64,000 bases of DNA, taken from NCBI GenBank assembly GCA_019359045.1, contig JAHHIA010000009.1, positions 186,001-250,000 of the forward strand, given 5' to 3'. The notes under the pieces were generated by a model. It saw only the letters and a list, made by a program, of their open reading frames with translations, had not been told where the DNA came from and did no database searches. The stretch's first letter is position 1. Every line of letters starts with the position of its first letter. Positions 44,007 to 52,313 of this stretch are shown here, one piece after another. A program made the position numbers and the translations under genes. The stretch is from Scytolyngbya sp. HA4215-MV1 (GTDB taxonomy: Bacteria > Cyanobacteriota > Cyanobacteriia > Leptolyngbyales > Leptolyngbyaceae).

Positions 44007-45127
44007 TGCAAGTCTTGAATGAGACGGCAAAGGGTGGCTTCTTGCGCTTCAATACTTTTGGTGAGCTTAAATTGCACCAGTGCCCGAGCAAGATTATGTT
44101 CTGGATGCTTAACTTTGAAATAGACATTTCCTGCCAGGTAATCGGTCAAAAATCGCAACCCCAGCTCGAAGGCAATCAGCCGAATGGCATCATAAAGATA
44201 GGCGTAATCGTTTTCAGTCAGAAAGCGATTGGCAATCGAGAGATAGCCCTGCAAAATCCCCTGACAAAGATCGGGCTCGAAATAAACGGTTTGCCAGTCC
44301 TGGGTTTCTTCTCCAGCAGGGTTACAACCCGATCGCAAACAATCCCCAATGTCGTAATGCACCAATCCCGGCTTGACCGTGTCCAAATCGACGACGCTGA
44401 CGGCTTTCCCAGTCTGGCAATCGAACATGACATTATTCACCTTAGGATCGCCATGCATCAAGCGCAGGGGAAGTTTACCCTGAGCTTTGGCATGTTCGAG
44501 CACCGATGCCCAAGTTTCGCGATCGCGCACAAACTGTAAACAATAGGACAATTCTGGTGATGATGCCACACAAGTGGTGGCGAGCATTGTGTGGTAGTGC
44601 TGCAAATAGAGCGGGGTGATGTGGAAGCCCACCAGGGTATCGGCGAGTTTTGCTGGCGGTAAATCGCTGATCAGGTGGTGAAACATGCCGAGGGCATACC
44701 CCACTTCTTGAGCACAACCGATATCCTGCAAAGTATCAAACGATTCCGAGTGGGTAATGAAGCTAATGGCTCGCCAGATAGAGCCTTCGGTATCTTGCCA
44801 GTAATCTTGTTGGTGCTGGGTCAGGCAGACACGGGGCGATTCCCAACGACGATCAGGGGGAGCAAATTGCAGGCGTTGATGCACATGCTCGGTCAAGGTT
44901 CGCATGTTTTGCATGACTAGATGTGGCTGGCGAAAGACCTGGGTGTTGATGCGTTGCAACACGAAGCAGCTATCTGTGGGATCTGCCAGATCAACCAGGA
45001 ACGTATCGTTAATATTGCCATTGCCAAAAGCACGGATGCCTGTCACTTGAGAGCGATGAGCAAACTGTTGAGCGATCGTCCGCAATGTTGCAGTGGGATC
45101 GCTGACCGGAAGTAGGGTATTGGTCAT
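44003..45127 (-). CDS. Phosphotransferase (APH fold), N-acetylhexosamine-kinase-like
   Basis: This 374-residue small-molecule kinase has an aminoglycoside-phosphotransferase fold. Seen are GNGNINDTFLVDL (phosphate loop), VLQRINTQVF (Lys-equivalent region), LMHGDPKVNNVMFDC (catalytic HGDxxxxN) and SVVDLDTVKPGLVHYDIGDC (metal-binding Asp). The combination GNINDTF, INTQVF and DLDT-KPG is that of the N-acetylhexosamine 1-kinase (NahK)-like group, so a sugar substrate is more likely than an antibiotic. A GTG two codons upstream (45133) is an alternative start. It is coupled to the DOMON-like gene. Confidence 0.85.
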   Translation of the reverse strand: MTNTLLPVSDPTATLRTIAQQFAHRSQVTGIRAFGNGNINDTFLVDLADPTDSCFVLQRINTQVFRQPHLVMQNMRTLTEHVHQRLQFAPPDRRWESPRVCLTQHQQDYWQDTEGSIWRAISFITHSESFDTLQDIGCAQEVGYALGMFHHLISDLPPAKLADTLVGFHITPLYLQHYHTMLATTCVASSPELSYCLQFVRDRETWASVLEHAKAQGKLPLRLMHGDPKVNNVMFDCQTGKAVSVVDLDTVKPGLVHYDIGDCLRSGCNPAGEETQDWQTVYFEPDLCQGILQGYLSIANRFLTENDYAYLYDAIRLIAFELGLRFLTDYLAGNVYFKVKHPEHNLARALVQFKLTKSIEAQEATLCRLIQDLQ

Positions 45128-45427
45128 TTCCACACACCATCTAATTTCACAAATTTTCTCAGTCGGAATTGAGGGTCATTATCCACCGACTGATGGCGCA
45201 TCGCATCCGTTACAAGGTCTCGTTTGTTGCAGTTTCAATGCAATTCCTTTCCTTACTACGAGTGCAGTCGCCAGTATCCGGGATGCTTGTGTTACCCTGA
45301 TAGCATCAAGATCCTGTCTGAATGGTGAAGAAACTTTCTGAAAGAACTTTTCTCCAGGAATTGCTTTTCTTTCAAGCGATCGGGGATTTCGAGATAAACT
45401 TATCAATTTAGTTCACATTGACTCATT

Positions 45428-45441
45428 GGGAGGAACCGATT
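45428..45441 (+). promoter_or_regulatory. Shine-Dalgarno and AUU start of infC-like gene
   Basis: GGGAGG (45428-45433) is followed five bases later by ATT (45439-45441) in the IF-3 frame. No in-frame ATG or GTG exists upstream of the conserved region. AUU initiation is the classic IF-3 autoregulatory start. ATC at 45442, eight bases from the SD, is the next candidate. Confidence 0.65.
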
Positions 45442-45930
45442 ATCGCAGCTCAAAAACAACTCATCAATCGTCAAATCAGGTCAGCACAAGTCTTGCTGAT
45501 TGACCACGAAAATACAAATCGGGGACTAACCGATACGTCTGAAGCACTCAGACTGGCAGAGAGTATTGGTTTAGATCTGGTTGTGGTTGGAGAAGGAAAG
45601 GAAACGCCTGTTGCCAAAATCGTGGATTATGGCAAACTTCAATACCAACAAAAGAAGCGCCAGAAACAAAGCTCCAGACCCACGGTTAAAGAAGTTAAGC
45701 TCCGCCCCAATATCGGCGCGGCTGATTACCAACTGCGCATCGATCGCGCGATCGAGTGGTTGGGGAAAGGAGATTCGGTCAAATTTCTGATTCGGTTAAG
45801 AGGTCGAGAACACCAGCATCGGGATCTGGCTGTCGAACTGTTAGATCGCGTTGCGAATGATCTCAGTCAGGCAGGGAAGGTGCAATCGCTGGATAAGCGA
45901 TCGCTGATTGTTCAACTCACACCTTCGTAA
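45439..45930 (+). CDS. infC: Translation initiation factor IF-3-like protein
   Basis: About 163 residues with both IF-3 domains. The N-domain has INRQIRSAQVLLID and VDYGKLQYQQKKRQKQSS (IF-3 signature DYGKF/L). The C-domain has VKEVKLRPNIGAADYQLRID and LRGREHQHRDLAVELLDRV. It binds the 30S subunit and checks start codons. The sequence is divergent from the main cyanobacterial IF-3 as I remember it (GEGKETPVAKIVDYG rather than PPVCRIMDYGKF), so it may be a second IF-3. The start is probably ATT at 45439; a TTG at 45418 is in frame but would lie before the SD. A terminator follows. Confidence 0.88.
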   Translation: MIAAQKQLINRQIRSAQVLLIDHENTNRGLTDTSEALRLAESIGLDLVVVGEGKETPVAKIVDYGKLQYQQKKRQKQSSRPTVKEVKLRPNIGAADYQLRIDRAIEWLGKGDSVKFLIRLRGREHQHRDLAVELLDRVANDLSQAGKVQSLDKRSLIVQLTPS

Positions 45931-46052
45931 TCCAATCCAGTTCCAATGTTCTATCAGGAAAATTTTGTTGGTCGGAGACTCTCAAAATTAAACCCCTCAT
46001 TCAATTTGTCGTGTTTGACGACTTGTCAAATTTAATTTGACCTGTTACTAGG

Positions 46053-46099
46053 AGGATGTCTAAACGGTGCAATCGTCTCCCCGCTTAGACATCCTTTTT
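46053..46099 (+). terminator. Intrinsic terminator after infC-like gene
   Basis: AGGATGTCTAA (46053-46063) pairs with TTAGACATCCT (46085-46095), followed by TTTT. The 21-nt loop is long. It ends 20 bp before the recJ start. Confidence 0.75.
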
Positions 46100-46118
46100 G
46101 ACGTTTTGGGCTGCCTGC

Positions 46119-48596
46119 ATGTCTCAATTGCTCCCTCAATGGCAAGTGCGATCGTCGGTTCAGCCACCCGATTGGCTGGTTGCGGCAATTCATCAACACT
46201 CGCCAGACCTAGTTGGGCTATATGCTGCCCAACTGTTGTGGCAGCGCGGAATTTGTGCCCCTGACCAAATTGCAGGTTTTCTTGATCCCCAATACTACCA
46301 GCCAGCCAGCCCATTTGAGTTTGGGCAAGAGATGGACTGGGCGATCGATCGCTTGCAACGAGCACAGGTAAACCAGGAAATCATCGCGATTTGGGGGGAT
46401 TTTGATGCGGATGGGGTCACTGCCACGGCTGTTTTGTGGGATGGGTTAGGACAATTTTTCACCCCAAATCAACAGCTTTTCTACTACATCCCCAATCGTA
46501 TTACCGAATCCCACGGCTTATCGATCACTGGATTACACCGTCTGAAACAACAGGGTTGTTCGCTCATTGTGACCTGCGATACGGGCAGCAGCAATTGGGC
46601 AGAAATTCAACTGGCAAGCCGCCTGGGCATGGATGTGATTGTGACCGATCACCATACTTTACCGGACGATCGCCCCCCCGTGGTTGCTATTCTCAATCCC
46701 CGCTATTTGCCAGCCACACATCCCCTAGCTACCCTATCAGGCGTTGCCGTTGCCTATAAGCTCATAGAAGCCTTGTACCAGGCTGCACCGACTCCTCCCA
46801 CGAAACCACTGGAACACCTCCTCGATCTGGTTGCCATTGGGCTAATTGCTGATTTGGTAGAGTTGCGAGGCGATTGTCGCTATTTGGCACAACGAGGCAT
46901 CGATCGCTTGCAGCAACAGTTATCCCCAGACCGACAAACTCGTCCTGGTATCGCTCGTCTACTGGAGTTGTGCAAACGCAGTGGCGATCGTCCTACCGAT
47001 ATCTCCTTTGGCTTGGGACCCCGCATCAATGCAGTCAGCCGTATTCAGGGCGATGCTCATTTTTGCGTTGAGCTACTGACTAGTCAGGATGCAGCGCGCT
47101 GTCGAGAATTGGCAGAAGCCACGGAACTGGCAAACACTCGTCGCAAAGCTCTGCAACGGAATGTGTACCAGCAAGCTGTCGCTAAACTAGCACAATTGGA
47201 TCTCTCTACGACTCGTGTCATTGTGCTGGTCGATGCCCAATGGGCAGTCGGTGTGTTGGGTTTGGTCGCAGGGCAGATCGCTCAAGAATATGGCTGTCCA
47301 ACAATTTTGTTGAGTACGGAGGGAGGAGAGGAGATACAAGGAGTCAGAGAACCTGCAGAAACATTGGGAGAGCAGACAGGTGAAGCAAGAGATGGGGAGA
47401 ATGCGGCAGATGGGGGAATCCAATCCAAAATTCAAAATCCAAAATTTCCTGTTCTGGCACGAGGATCAGCGCGATCGGTGAACCAGATTGACCTTTACCA
47501 ACTGGTGCAGGAGCAGGCACATTTATTGCATCGATTTGGTGGACATCCGTTTGCGGCAGGGTTGAGTTTGCCTGTTGAGAATATTGCTTTGTTTACAGAA
47601 GCAGTGAATCAAAAACTGCGACGGTTGACAGAGGGCGAGCGGGTATCGTCGGTGCAGGCAGATTTGGTGGTCACAGTTTCGGAGTTAGGCAAGCGATTGT
47701 TTCAGGAATTGAAGCTGCTAGAACCTTGTGGAATGGGCAATCCAGTACCCAGGTTGTTGGTTCAAAACGGTTGGTTTGAGCGAGTCTGGAACCGCAATAT
47801 CGAAGATTGGAAGGGTGGTAAGCAGCGCTATATTCAGACAGAGTTTGTATTACGGGATGATTCTGACTCGGCAGGGTTTGCGGGGGTTTGGTGGGGACAT
47901 TACAAGGATGAGATTCCTGTCGATCGTTGTGATGTGATCGTCGAGTTAGACAGTAACTCCTACAAAAAACGCTATGAGGTACGGCTCATTGCAGTCCGGA
48001 CCGCAGCGGCGATGCAGTCGGTGCAATCCGCCGCAACACTCGATTGGTTGATCGATTTGCGCCCCGAAAAGGCGATTGCAACCCAGACAGTTGAATCCTC
48101 CCACGCTACTCGCCCCTCTCCCCCCCCGGAAGCGCTGGTTCTGCAACAATGCCCAACCAGTTGGAGCGAATTGCAAATCTGGTTTCGTCGTGCCGTCCAG
48201 GAGCAGCGATCGTTGGCGATCGCCTACCCCGCCCCAGTCAGCCGTTCTCCGATCTCAATCTGGCAACAACTCGCCGGGATTGCCAAGTACCTCAGCCGCA
48301 CAGGCAACACTGCCACCCGTTCACAACTCTACGACAAGTTGGGAATTGGCGATCGTCCGCTGCAACTGGGCTTTTATGCGCTGAGACTGGCAGGCTTTGC
48401 TGTGACTTATGAAGGGCAGGCGTTTCACCTCACTTGGCAACCTGATCCCTCAATACTAGCCACTGATCTCACATTGACCGAGGCGATCGAGCAATTTTTG
48501 ACCGCAATTCGAGAAGAACACTTTCGACGACAATATTTTTACCAAATGCCTTTGGCAACCATGCAGGCATTGGCAAGGCAAACGGTGACACAATAG
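46119..48596 (+). CDS. recJ: Single-stranded-DNA-specific exonuclease RecJ
   Basis: RecJ (825 residues) degrades single-stranded DNA 5'-3' in recombination and repair. Motifs of the DHH phosphoesterase are WGDFDADGVTATA, VTCDTGSSNW, DVIVTDHHTLPDDRPPVVAI, and LVAIGLIADLVELRGDCRYL. DHHA1 follows with RFGGHPFAAGLSLP (GG-HxxAAG). I chose the ATG at 46119; a TTG 21 bp earlier falls inside the terminator. Residues about 400-443 are an in-frame repeat-derived insertion (see separate entry) between LLS-type and ARGSARS motifs. The protein has a long C-terminal extension (from about 640) often seen in cyanobacterial RecJ. Confidence 0.94.
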   Translation: MSQLLPQWQVRSSVQPPDWLVAAIHQHSPDLVGLYAAQLLWQRGICAPDQIAGFLDPQYYQPASPFEFGQEMDWAIDRLQRAQVNQEIIAIWGDFDADGVTATAVLWDGLGQFFTPNQQLFYYIPNRITESHGLSITGLHRLKQQGCSLIVTCDTGSSNWAEIQLASRLGMDVIVTDHHTLPDDRPPVVAILNPRYLPATHPLATLSGVAVAYKLIEALYQAAPTPPTKPLEHLLDLVAIGLIADLVELRGDCRYLAQRGIDRLQQQLSPDRQTRPGIARLLELCKRSGDRPTDISFGLGPRINAVSRIQGDAHFCVELLTSQDAARCRELAEATELANTRRKALQRNVYQQAVAKLAQLDLSTTRVIVLVDAQWAVGVLGLVAGQIAQEYGCPTILLSTEGGEEIQGVREPAETLGEQTGEARDGENAADGGIQSKIQNPKFPVLARGSARSVNQIDLYQLVQEQAHLLHRFGGHPFAAGLSLPVENIALFTEAVNQKLRRLTEGERVSSVQADLVVTVSELGKRLFQELKLLEPCGMGNPVPRLLVQNGWFERVWNRNIEDWKGGKQRYIQTEFVLRDDSDSAGFAGVWWGHYKDEIPVDRCDVIVELDSNSYKKRYEVRLIAVRTAAAMQSVQSAATLDWLIDLRPEKAIATQTVESSHATRPSPPPEALVLQQCPTSWSELQIWFRRAVQEQRSLAIAYPAPVSRSPISIWQQLAGIAKYLSRTGNTATRSQLYDKLGIGDRPLQLGFYALRLAGFAVTYEGQAFHLTWQPDPSILATDLTLTEAIEQFLTAIREEHFRRQYFYQMPLATMQALARQTVTQ
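47319..47447 (+). repeat. Repeat-derived in-frame insertion within recJ
   Basis: A purine-rich tract (gagggaggagaggagatac onward) runs into TCCAAAATTCAAAATCCAAAAT, encoding SKIQNPK. It is the same composite as at 20938-21063 in the GH116 gene, about 129 bp (43 codons), and keeps the frame. It lies between ILLS and ARGSARS, a surface loop in known RecJ structures. Confidence 0.7.
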
Positions 48597-48639
48597 AGCG
48601 AATGTTCAATCCTCTCTCGTTGGCTGGTGGGTGTCTCTG

Positions 48640-49584
48640 ATGTCGAGTGAAAAACGACGATGGTTTCAGTTAGCTCTGCAATTACGTGGCTCGGTGGTGC
48701 TCAGTGTGTTACCCCGATCGCTCTTTTGCGGAGCCTTTGGGCTACTGATTTCACTCCTTCATGCTTATGGCGCACCTGTCAATCTGCCATTTCTGGCAAG
48801 TTTGATTCCTAATATTGTGTTGGGCTTGTTACTGGTGTTCCGCACCAACACTGCCTACGATCGCTATTGGGAAGGGCGCAAGTTTTGGGGATCGATCGTC
48901 AATACCGTGCGCAATCTGGCACGACAAATTTGGATCGCAGTGGAAGAAAAACAACCCGACGATCGCACCACTAAAATCAAAGCCCTGCGTCTATTAGTCG
49001 CATTCGCCGTTGCCACTAAACTCCATCTCCGCCAAGAACCGCTCGACGAAGAGCTGCGAGTTTTGCTTCCTTCCGACCAGCACTACATCACCCTCAAAGA
49101 CATGAACCATCCGCCGCTAGAAGTTGCCTTCTGGTTAGGCGATTATTTTCAACGTCAACATCAACGCCAGTGTCTCAACACTTATCAACTGGCAGCTTTG
49201 CATAAATTGCTGGATCTTTTGGTCGATTGTTTGGGGGGTTGTGAGCGCATCCTTCGCACCCCTATGCCACTTGCCTATGCCATTCACCTGAAGCAATTAT
49301 TGTTGCTCTATTGTTTGTCGTTGCCGTTTCAGATGGTGGGTAATTTGGGCTGGTGGACGGCACTGATCGTGGTGCTGATTAGCTTTACCCTGTTTGGCAT
49401 TGAAGAAATTGGGGTAGAAATTGAAAATCCATTTGGGCATGATCCCAACGATTTGCCTCTGGATACGATTTGCGCCACCATGCTCCGCAATATCGAAGAC
49501 TTGATTACCCTCGCCCCTAGCCAACGATCGTGGCTTGATACCCCAGGCAAAGTCACCGATGCAACCATAGAAATTGACTTTTAA
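48640..49584 (+). CDS. Bestrophin-family anion channel
   Basis: This 314-residue bestrophin-like (UPF0187) membrane protein has FRTNTAYDRYWEGRKFWGSI, the family hallmark, and an N-terminal region LRGSVVLSVLPRSLFCGAFG. Further segments are PLAYAIHLKQLLLLYCLSLP and GIEEIGVEIENPFGHDPNDL, the conserved acidic Ca2+-clasp-like region. Family members form pentameric chloride/anion channels; plant thylakoid relatives tune the proton motive force. ATG 48640 is preferred over GTG 48631. It is 43 bp after recJ and may be co-transcribed. Confidence 0.9.
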   Translation: MSSEKRRWFQLALQLRGSVVLSVLPRSLFCGAFGLLISLLHAYGAPVNLPFLASLIPNIVLGLLLVFRTNTAYDRYWEGRKFWGSIVNTVRNLARQIWIAVEEKQPDDRTTKIKALRLLVAFAVATKLHLRQEPLDEELRVLLPSDQHYITLKDMNHPPLEVAFWLGDYFQRQHQRQCLNTYQLAALHKLLDLLVDCLGGCERILRTPMPLAYAIHLKQLLLLYCLSLPFQMVGNLGWWTALIVVLISFTLFGIEEIGVEIENPFGHDPNDLPLDTICATMLRNIEDLITLAPSQRSWLDTPGKVTDATIEIDF

Positions 49585-49773
49585 GCAACTGACCAGGGCA
49601 ATTTCTTATGCCATTCGTCACCAGTTTGATGCTTTAGACAGATGAACAAAATACTTGATAGTGGAACGCTTAGAGGCATCCCAACACTTGTAAGTTTGCA
49701 ACTTGATACAATGCAACGCTGCTTACAGGAGGTGTTGTTTGCGATCTCATCTATTTAAATCAGGAGAAAATTT

Positions 49774-50145
49774 ATGATTCAGCGTGGTTCTAAAGTTCGT
49801 ATTTTGCGAAAAGAATCTTACTGGTACAAAGATGTAGGAACGGTAGCATCCCTAGACCAGAGTGGCATTAAATACCCGGTGATCGTGCGCTTTGAGCGGC
49901 TGAACTATGCAGGGGTGAACACGAATAATTTTGCAACGGCAGAACTGGAGGAGGTCGCTGGACCGACTGCAAAAGGTAAAACCACACCGACTGCTTCAGG
50001 CGGCAAGCAAACCCCCCTCGAACCCTCAGTGCGTAAAACAGGCGGGTCGCCCTCCACAATGGCAAAAACTACCGCGGAAGGTGATACCCCAGGAGGCAAT
50101 CCCGAGGTAGAGGGGGATCCGAATCAGGGGACTGAAGCGCGTTAG
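49774..50145 (+). CDS. psaE: Photosystem I subunit IV (PsaE) with long C-terminal tail
   Basis: Residues 1-66 are a typical PsaE SH3-like fold: [60 protein letters not shown]. PsaE sits on the stromal/cytoplasmic face of PSI, helps ferredoxin dock and supports cyclic electron flow. The usual length is about 70-75 residues. Here a tail of about 55 residues rich in Gly, Thr, Pro and Lys ([20 protein letters not shown]) extends it to 123. No frameshift is needed. Upstream spacing and SD (AGGAG at 49761-49765) are normal. Confidence 0.95.
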   Translation: MIQRGSKVRILRKESYWYKDVGTVASLDQSGIKYPVIVRFERLNYAGVNTNNFATAELEEVAGPTAKGKTTPTASGGKQTPLEPSVRKTGGSPSTMAKTTAEGDTPGGNPEVEGDPNQGTEAR

Positions 50146-50160
50146 TGGTCTGTCAAGACT

Positions 50161-50188
50161 GTTTTGAGGGGGTGAAAACCCTCAAAAC
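50161..50188 (+). terminator. Hairpin after psaE
   Basis: GTTTTGAGGG-ggtgaaaa-CCCTCAAAAC is a perfect 10-bp stem 15 bp after the psaE stop. A second stem AGATTTGAG / CTCAAATCT lies at about 50209-50232. Confidence 0.7.
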
Positions 50189-50310
50189 ATCTCAAAAATG
50201 GTTTTTGTAGATTTGAGTGACTCCTCAAATCTATCCTGATGGACTACTAGGTTGTGTGATGGACTGGCTGGACTGACGATCGCCTGAATCTCGCAAATGC
50301 CTGAACAAAA

Positions 50311-50351
50311 AGGGATTGAGGGCACGCTATTCGATCGTACCCTCAATCCCT
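50311..50351 (-). terminator. Hairpin between psaE and the small basic protein gene
   Basis: AGGGATTGAGGG and CCCTCAATCCCT form a 12-bp perfect stem. On the minus strand a TTTTTG tract follows, so it fits as the terminator of the gene at 50374-50700. Confidence 0.75.
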
Positions 50352-50373
50352 CTTCAGGTTCATTCGCTGTAAT

Positions 50374-50700
50374 CTAAGCGTCTGCGGCTGTCTCTGCCCC
50401 AGCTTCCTCAGCCGAGGTTTCCTCAGCCGCTTCAGCCGCGACAGATTCCTCAGCCTCTCCTTCGGTGCTGGCTTCCGGTTCGGGCGCTTCTACCTTGGGT
50501 TGGGGTTTAGGTCCTCGCATCAGGGCAAGAGGAACTGCGGGCACTTTCTCTTCACGATCGTCCTTTCCTTTGCCCCGACCTGATTTGCGACCTTTACCAC
50601 TGCGTTCTGGGCGATCGTTCTTCCGTTCTTGGCGATTCTCTTGTTCGACTTCACTACTGCGCTCGACGCGCTCAGATTTTTTAATGGGTCGCTCAACCAT
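50374..50700 (-). CDS. Small charged low-complexity protein
   Basis: This 108-residue protein has an N-terminal Lys/Arg/Glu-rich half (MVERPIKKSERVERSSEVEQ, RSGKGRKSGRGKGKDDREEK), a short conserved-looking core VPLALMRGPKPQPK, and an acidic Ala/Glu C-terminus. It is probably disordered. I recall similar small basic cyanobacterial proteins with a PLALMRGP-type core; function unknown. RNA or DNA binding is possible from the charge pattern but is only a guess. Confidence 0.65.
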   Translation of the reverse strand: MVERPIKKSERVERSSEVEQENRQERKNDRPERSGKGRKSGRGKGKDDREEKVPAVPLALMRGPKPQPKVEAPEPEASTEGEAEESVAAEAAEETSAEEAGAETAADA

Positions 50701-50799
50701 GTCTTCATCTTCCTTAATGCCTTGCCAATCCTACCCTAGAAAGATGGCAGTCGTGTTCTAAATGGTCGTTCAATCTGTGAACCTCGCAGCATCCTGATT

Positions 50800-50840
50800 A
50801 AAAAGTAAAAGCTCTGGAGCTTCGGAAATCCCAGAGCTTG
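50800..50840 (-). terminator. Intrinsic terminator after opcA
   Basis: Read on the minus strand, AAGCTCTGG and CCAGAGCTT form the stem, followed by TTACTTTTTA. It lies 26 bp after the opcA stop and ends the fbp-tal-zwf-opcA block. Confidence 0.8.
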
Positions 50841-50865
50841 AGACAGTTCAGTTACGATCGTCCAG

Positions 50866-52200
50866 TTACTTCCGCAACTTTAAAATATCGACCACGACTG
50901 CCAGACTTTCTTCATACAGCACATCATGTCCCCAGCGTTGCAGTTGTTGACTGAGTAGGAATTCTGCTTTTTGGTCAGAAAGGGCGCTCACTTGCTCAGT
51001 GCGACATGCCTGCGCGCTTCCCCCCGCTTCCATACGCATACACCCAGTAGACTCTGAACAGAGAATCGTGCAGCAATCTGCCTGGAGATTGGTTGAGGTG
51101 ACTCGAATCCCGACCAAGTCGCCCAAAATCTCTCCCCAATCGGCAGTCGGGATGGCTGCCAATTCGGCTTCAATTTCGCGTTGGTTGGGACTTTTGAACT
51201 TCACATGCTTGAGGTCATAGTCACCTCCGGTTTCGATGTATTCGATCGGCTGCCAATTTAATCGACTGGCAATCCATCCCAAATACATCAGCGCCTGGGC
51301 CGCATTGCCTTTTTCGTAGTCAATGGCGATGCGATCGACCTCACACAATGCAGCTCGCCGTTCCGGCGGATCAAATGCCGCTGCCATGAGTTCTTGCCAA
51401 GGTGACAAGCGATGCCAATTGAGATCGGCAATATAAGATTCGTCATCAATCAAGCTATGGATCTTGATAAATTCTGATTCGGGATCGCTAAAGTAGCAAG
51501 AGTCAAGAATTAAACAGTGACAAAATTCAGCCAGCGTTTTGAAGAGTTCTTGCTCTGGGTTGGGGGTCGCTTTCCACCAAACAAACCGGGGTAAATCGGG
51601 GATCATCAAAGAAGTGACCAATTCCCCCACCCGGTTGAGAGCAGCTTTGGTGCCTCGCAAGGTAATATATTCGCAGCAAATCAAGTTGCCACTATCTCCA
51701 CTTTTCTGCACAGGGCAGTAAGCTGAGACCTGAGCGGTGACCCCTTCATCTTTACCGAGCGTGGGACAGAGGGTAATGATGCGGCAAGGGTTTTGTACCG
51801 CGATCGCATCGCTCATACTAAATCCCCGCAGATTGGGGTTAGAGATTTGGGTGCGTTCTAGAGGTTGTTTAGCAAATTCAGATCGCAACCGTTCTAGAGT
51901 AATGGGATCAACGCGCCCTGTGGTAATCAGTCCGTAAGCCTTTTGTGCCGCTTGTACAGCCCCCTTCGTCAGAGGTCCATGAATCCCATCGATCGGACCA
52001 TCATAAAAGCCCAACGCCGCTAGCAATTGCTGGAATTCTTCTGGCTCGTAGACCACCATGCTAAACGTAGAAGCACGTTTGGCAACCGGAGTAGCGCGAT
52101 CGCCACTCTGGCTGTACCAGATGCTATTGAGTTCTGCCTCAATCTCGTCCAGAGAGATGTCTTTCGGTCTCTGTAGTGCAACAAGGGGGGTAGTCGTCAT
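50866..52200 (-). CDS. opcA: Glucose-6-phosphate dehydrogenase assembly protein OpcA
   Basis: OpcA (444 residues) is the redox-responsive activator and assembly factor of cyanobacterial G6PDH. The start has TTPLVALQRPKDISLDEIEA and the C-part has PDLPRFVWWKATPNPEQELF and YLGWIASRLNWQPIEYIETG. Residues about 52-110 (EPEEFQQLLAALGFYDGPID, GPLTKGAVQAAQKAYGL) form a peptidoglycan-binding-like module, as in other cyanobacterial OpcA. Several cysteines near NPCRIITLCPTLG and CCTILCSEST could serve thioredoxin control. It lies 113 bp after zwf on the same strand. Confidence 0.95.
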   Translation of the reverse strand: MTTTPLVALQRPKDISLDEIEAELNSIWYSQSGDRATPVAKRASTFSMVVYEPEEFQQLLAALGFYDGPIDGIHGPLTKGAVQAAQKAYGLITTGRVDPITLERLRSEFAKQPLERTQISNPNLRGFSMSDAIAVQNPCRIITLCPTLGKDEGVTAQVSAYCPVQKSGDSGNLICCEYITLRGTKAALNRVGELVTSLMIPDLPRFVWWKATPNPEQELFKTLAEFCHCLILDSCYFSDPESEFIKIHSLIDDESYIADLNWHRLSPWQELMAAAFDPPERRAALCEVDRIAIDYEKGNAAQALMYLGWIASRLNWQPIEYIETGGDYDLKHVKFKSPNQREIEAELAAIPTADWGEILGDLVGIRVTSTNLQADCCTILCSESTGCMRMEAGGSAQACRTEQVSALSDQKAEFLLSQQLQRWGHDVLYEESLAVVVDILKLRK

Positions 52201-52313
52201 AGTCTGTGGGTATGATTCGTAGGTGGTGTTCGGTTCAAGGTTTGAGTTTGCGGTGTTGAGTTTTGAGTAAATTTTGCTCAGAACTCGTCACCCGTTCCTC
52301 ATCGCATCTGAAT

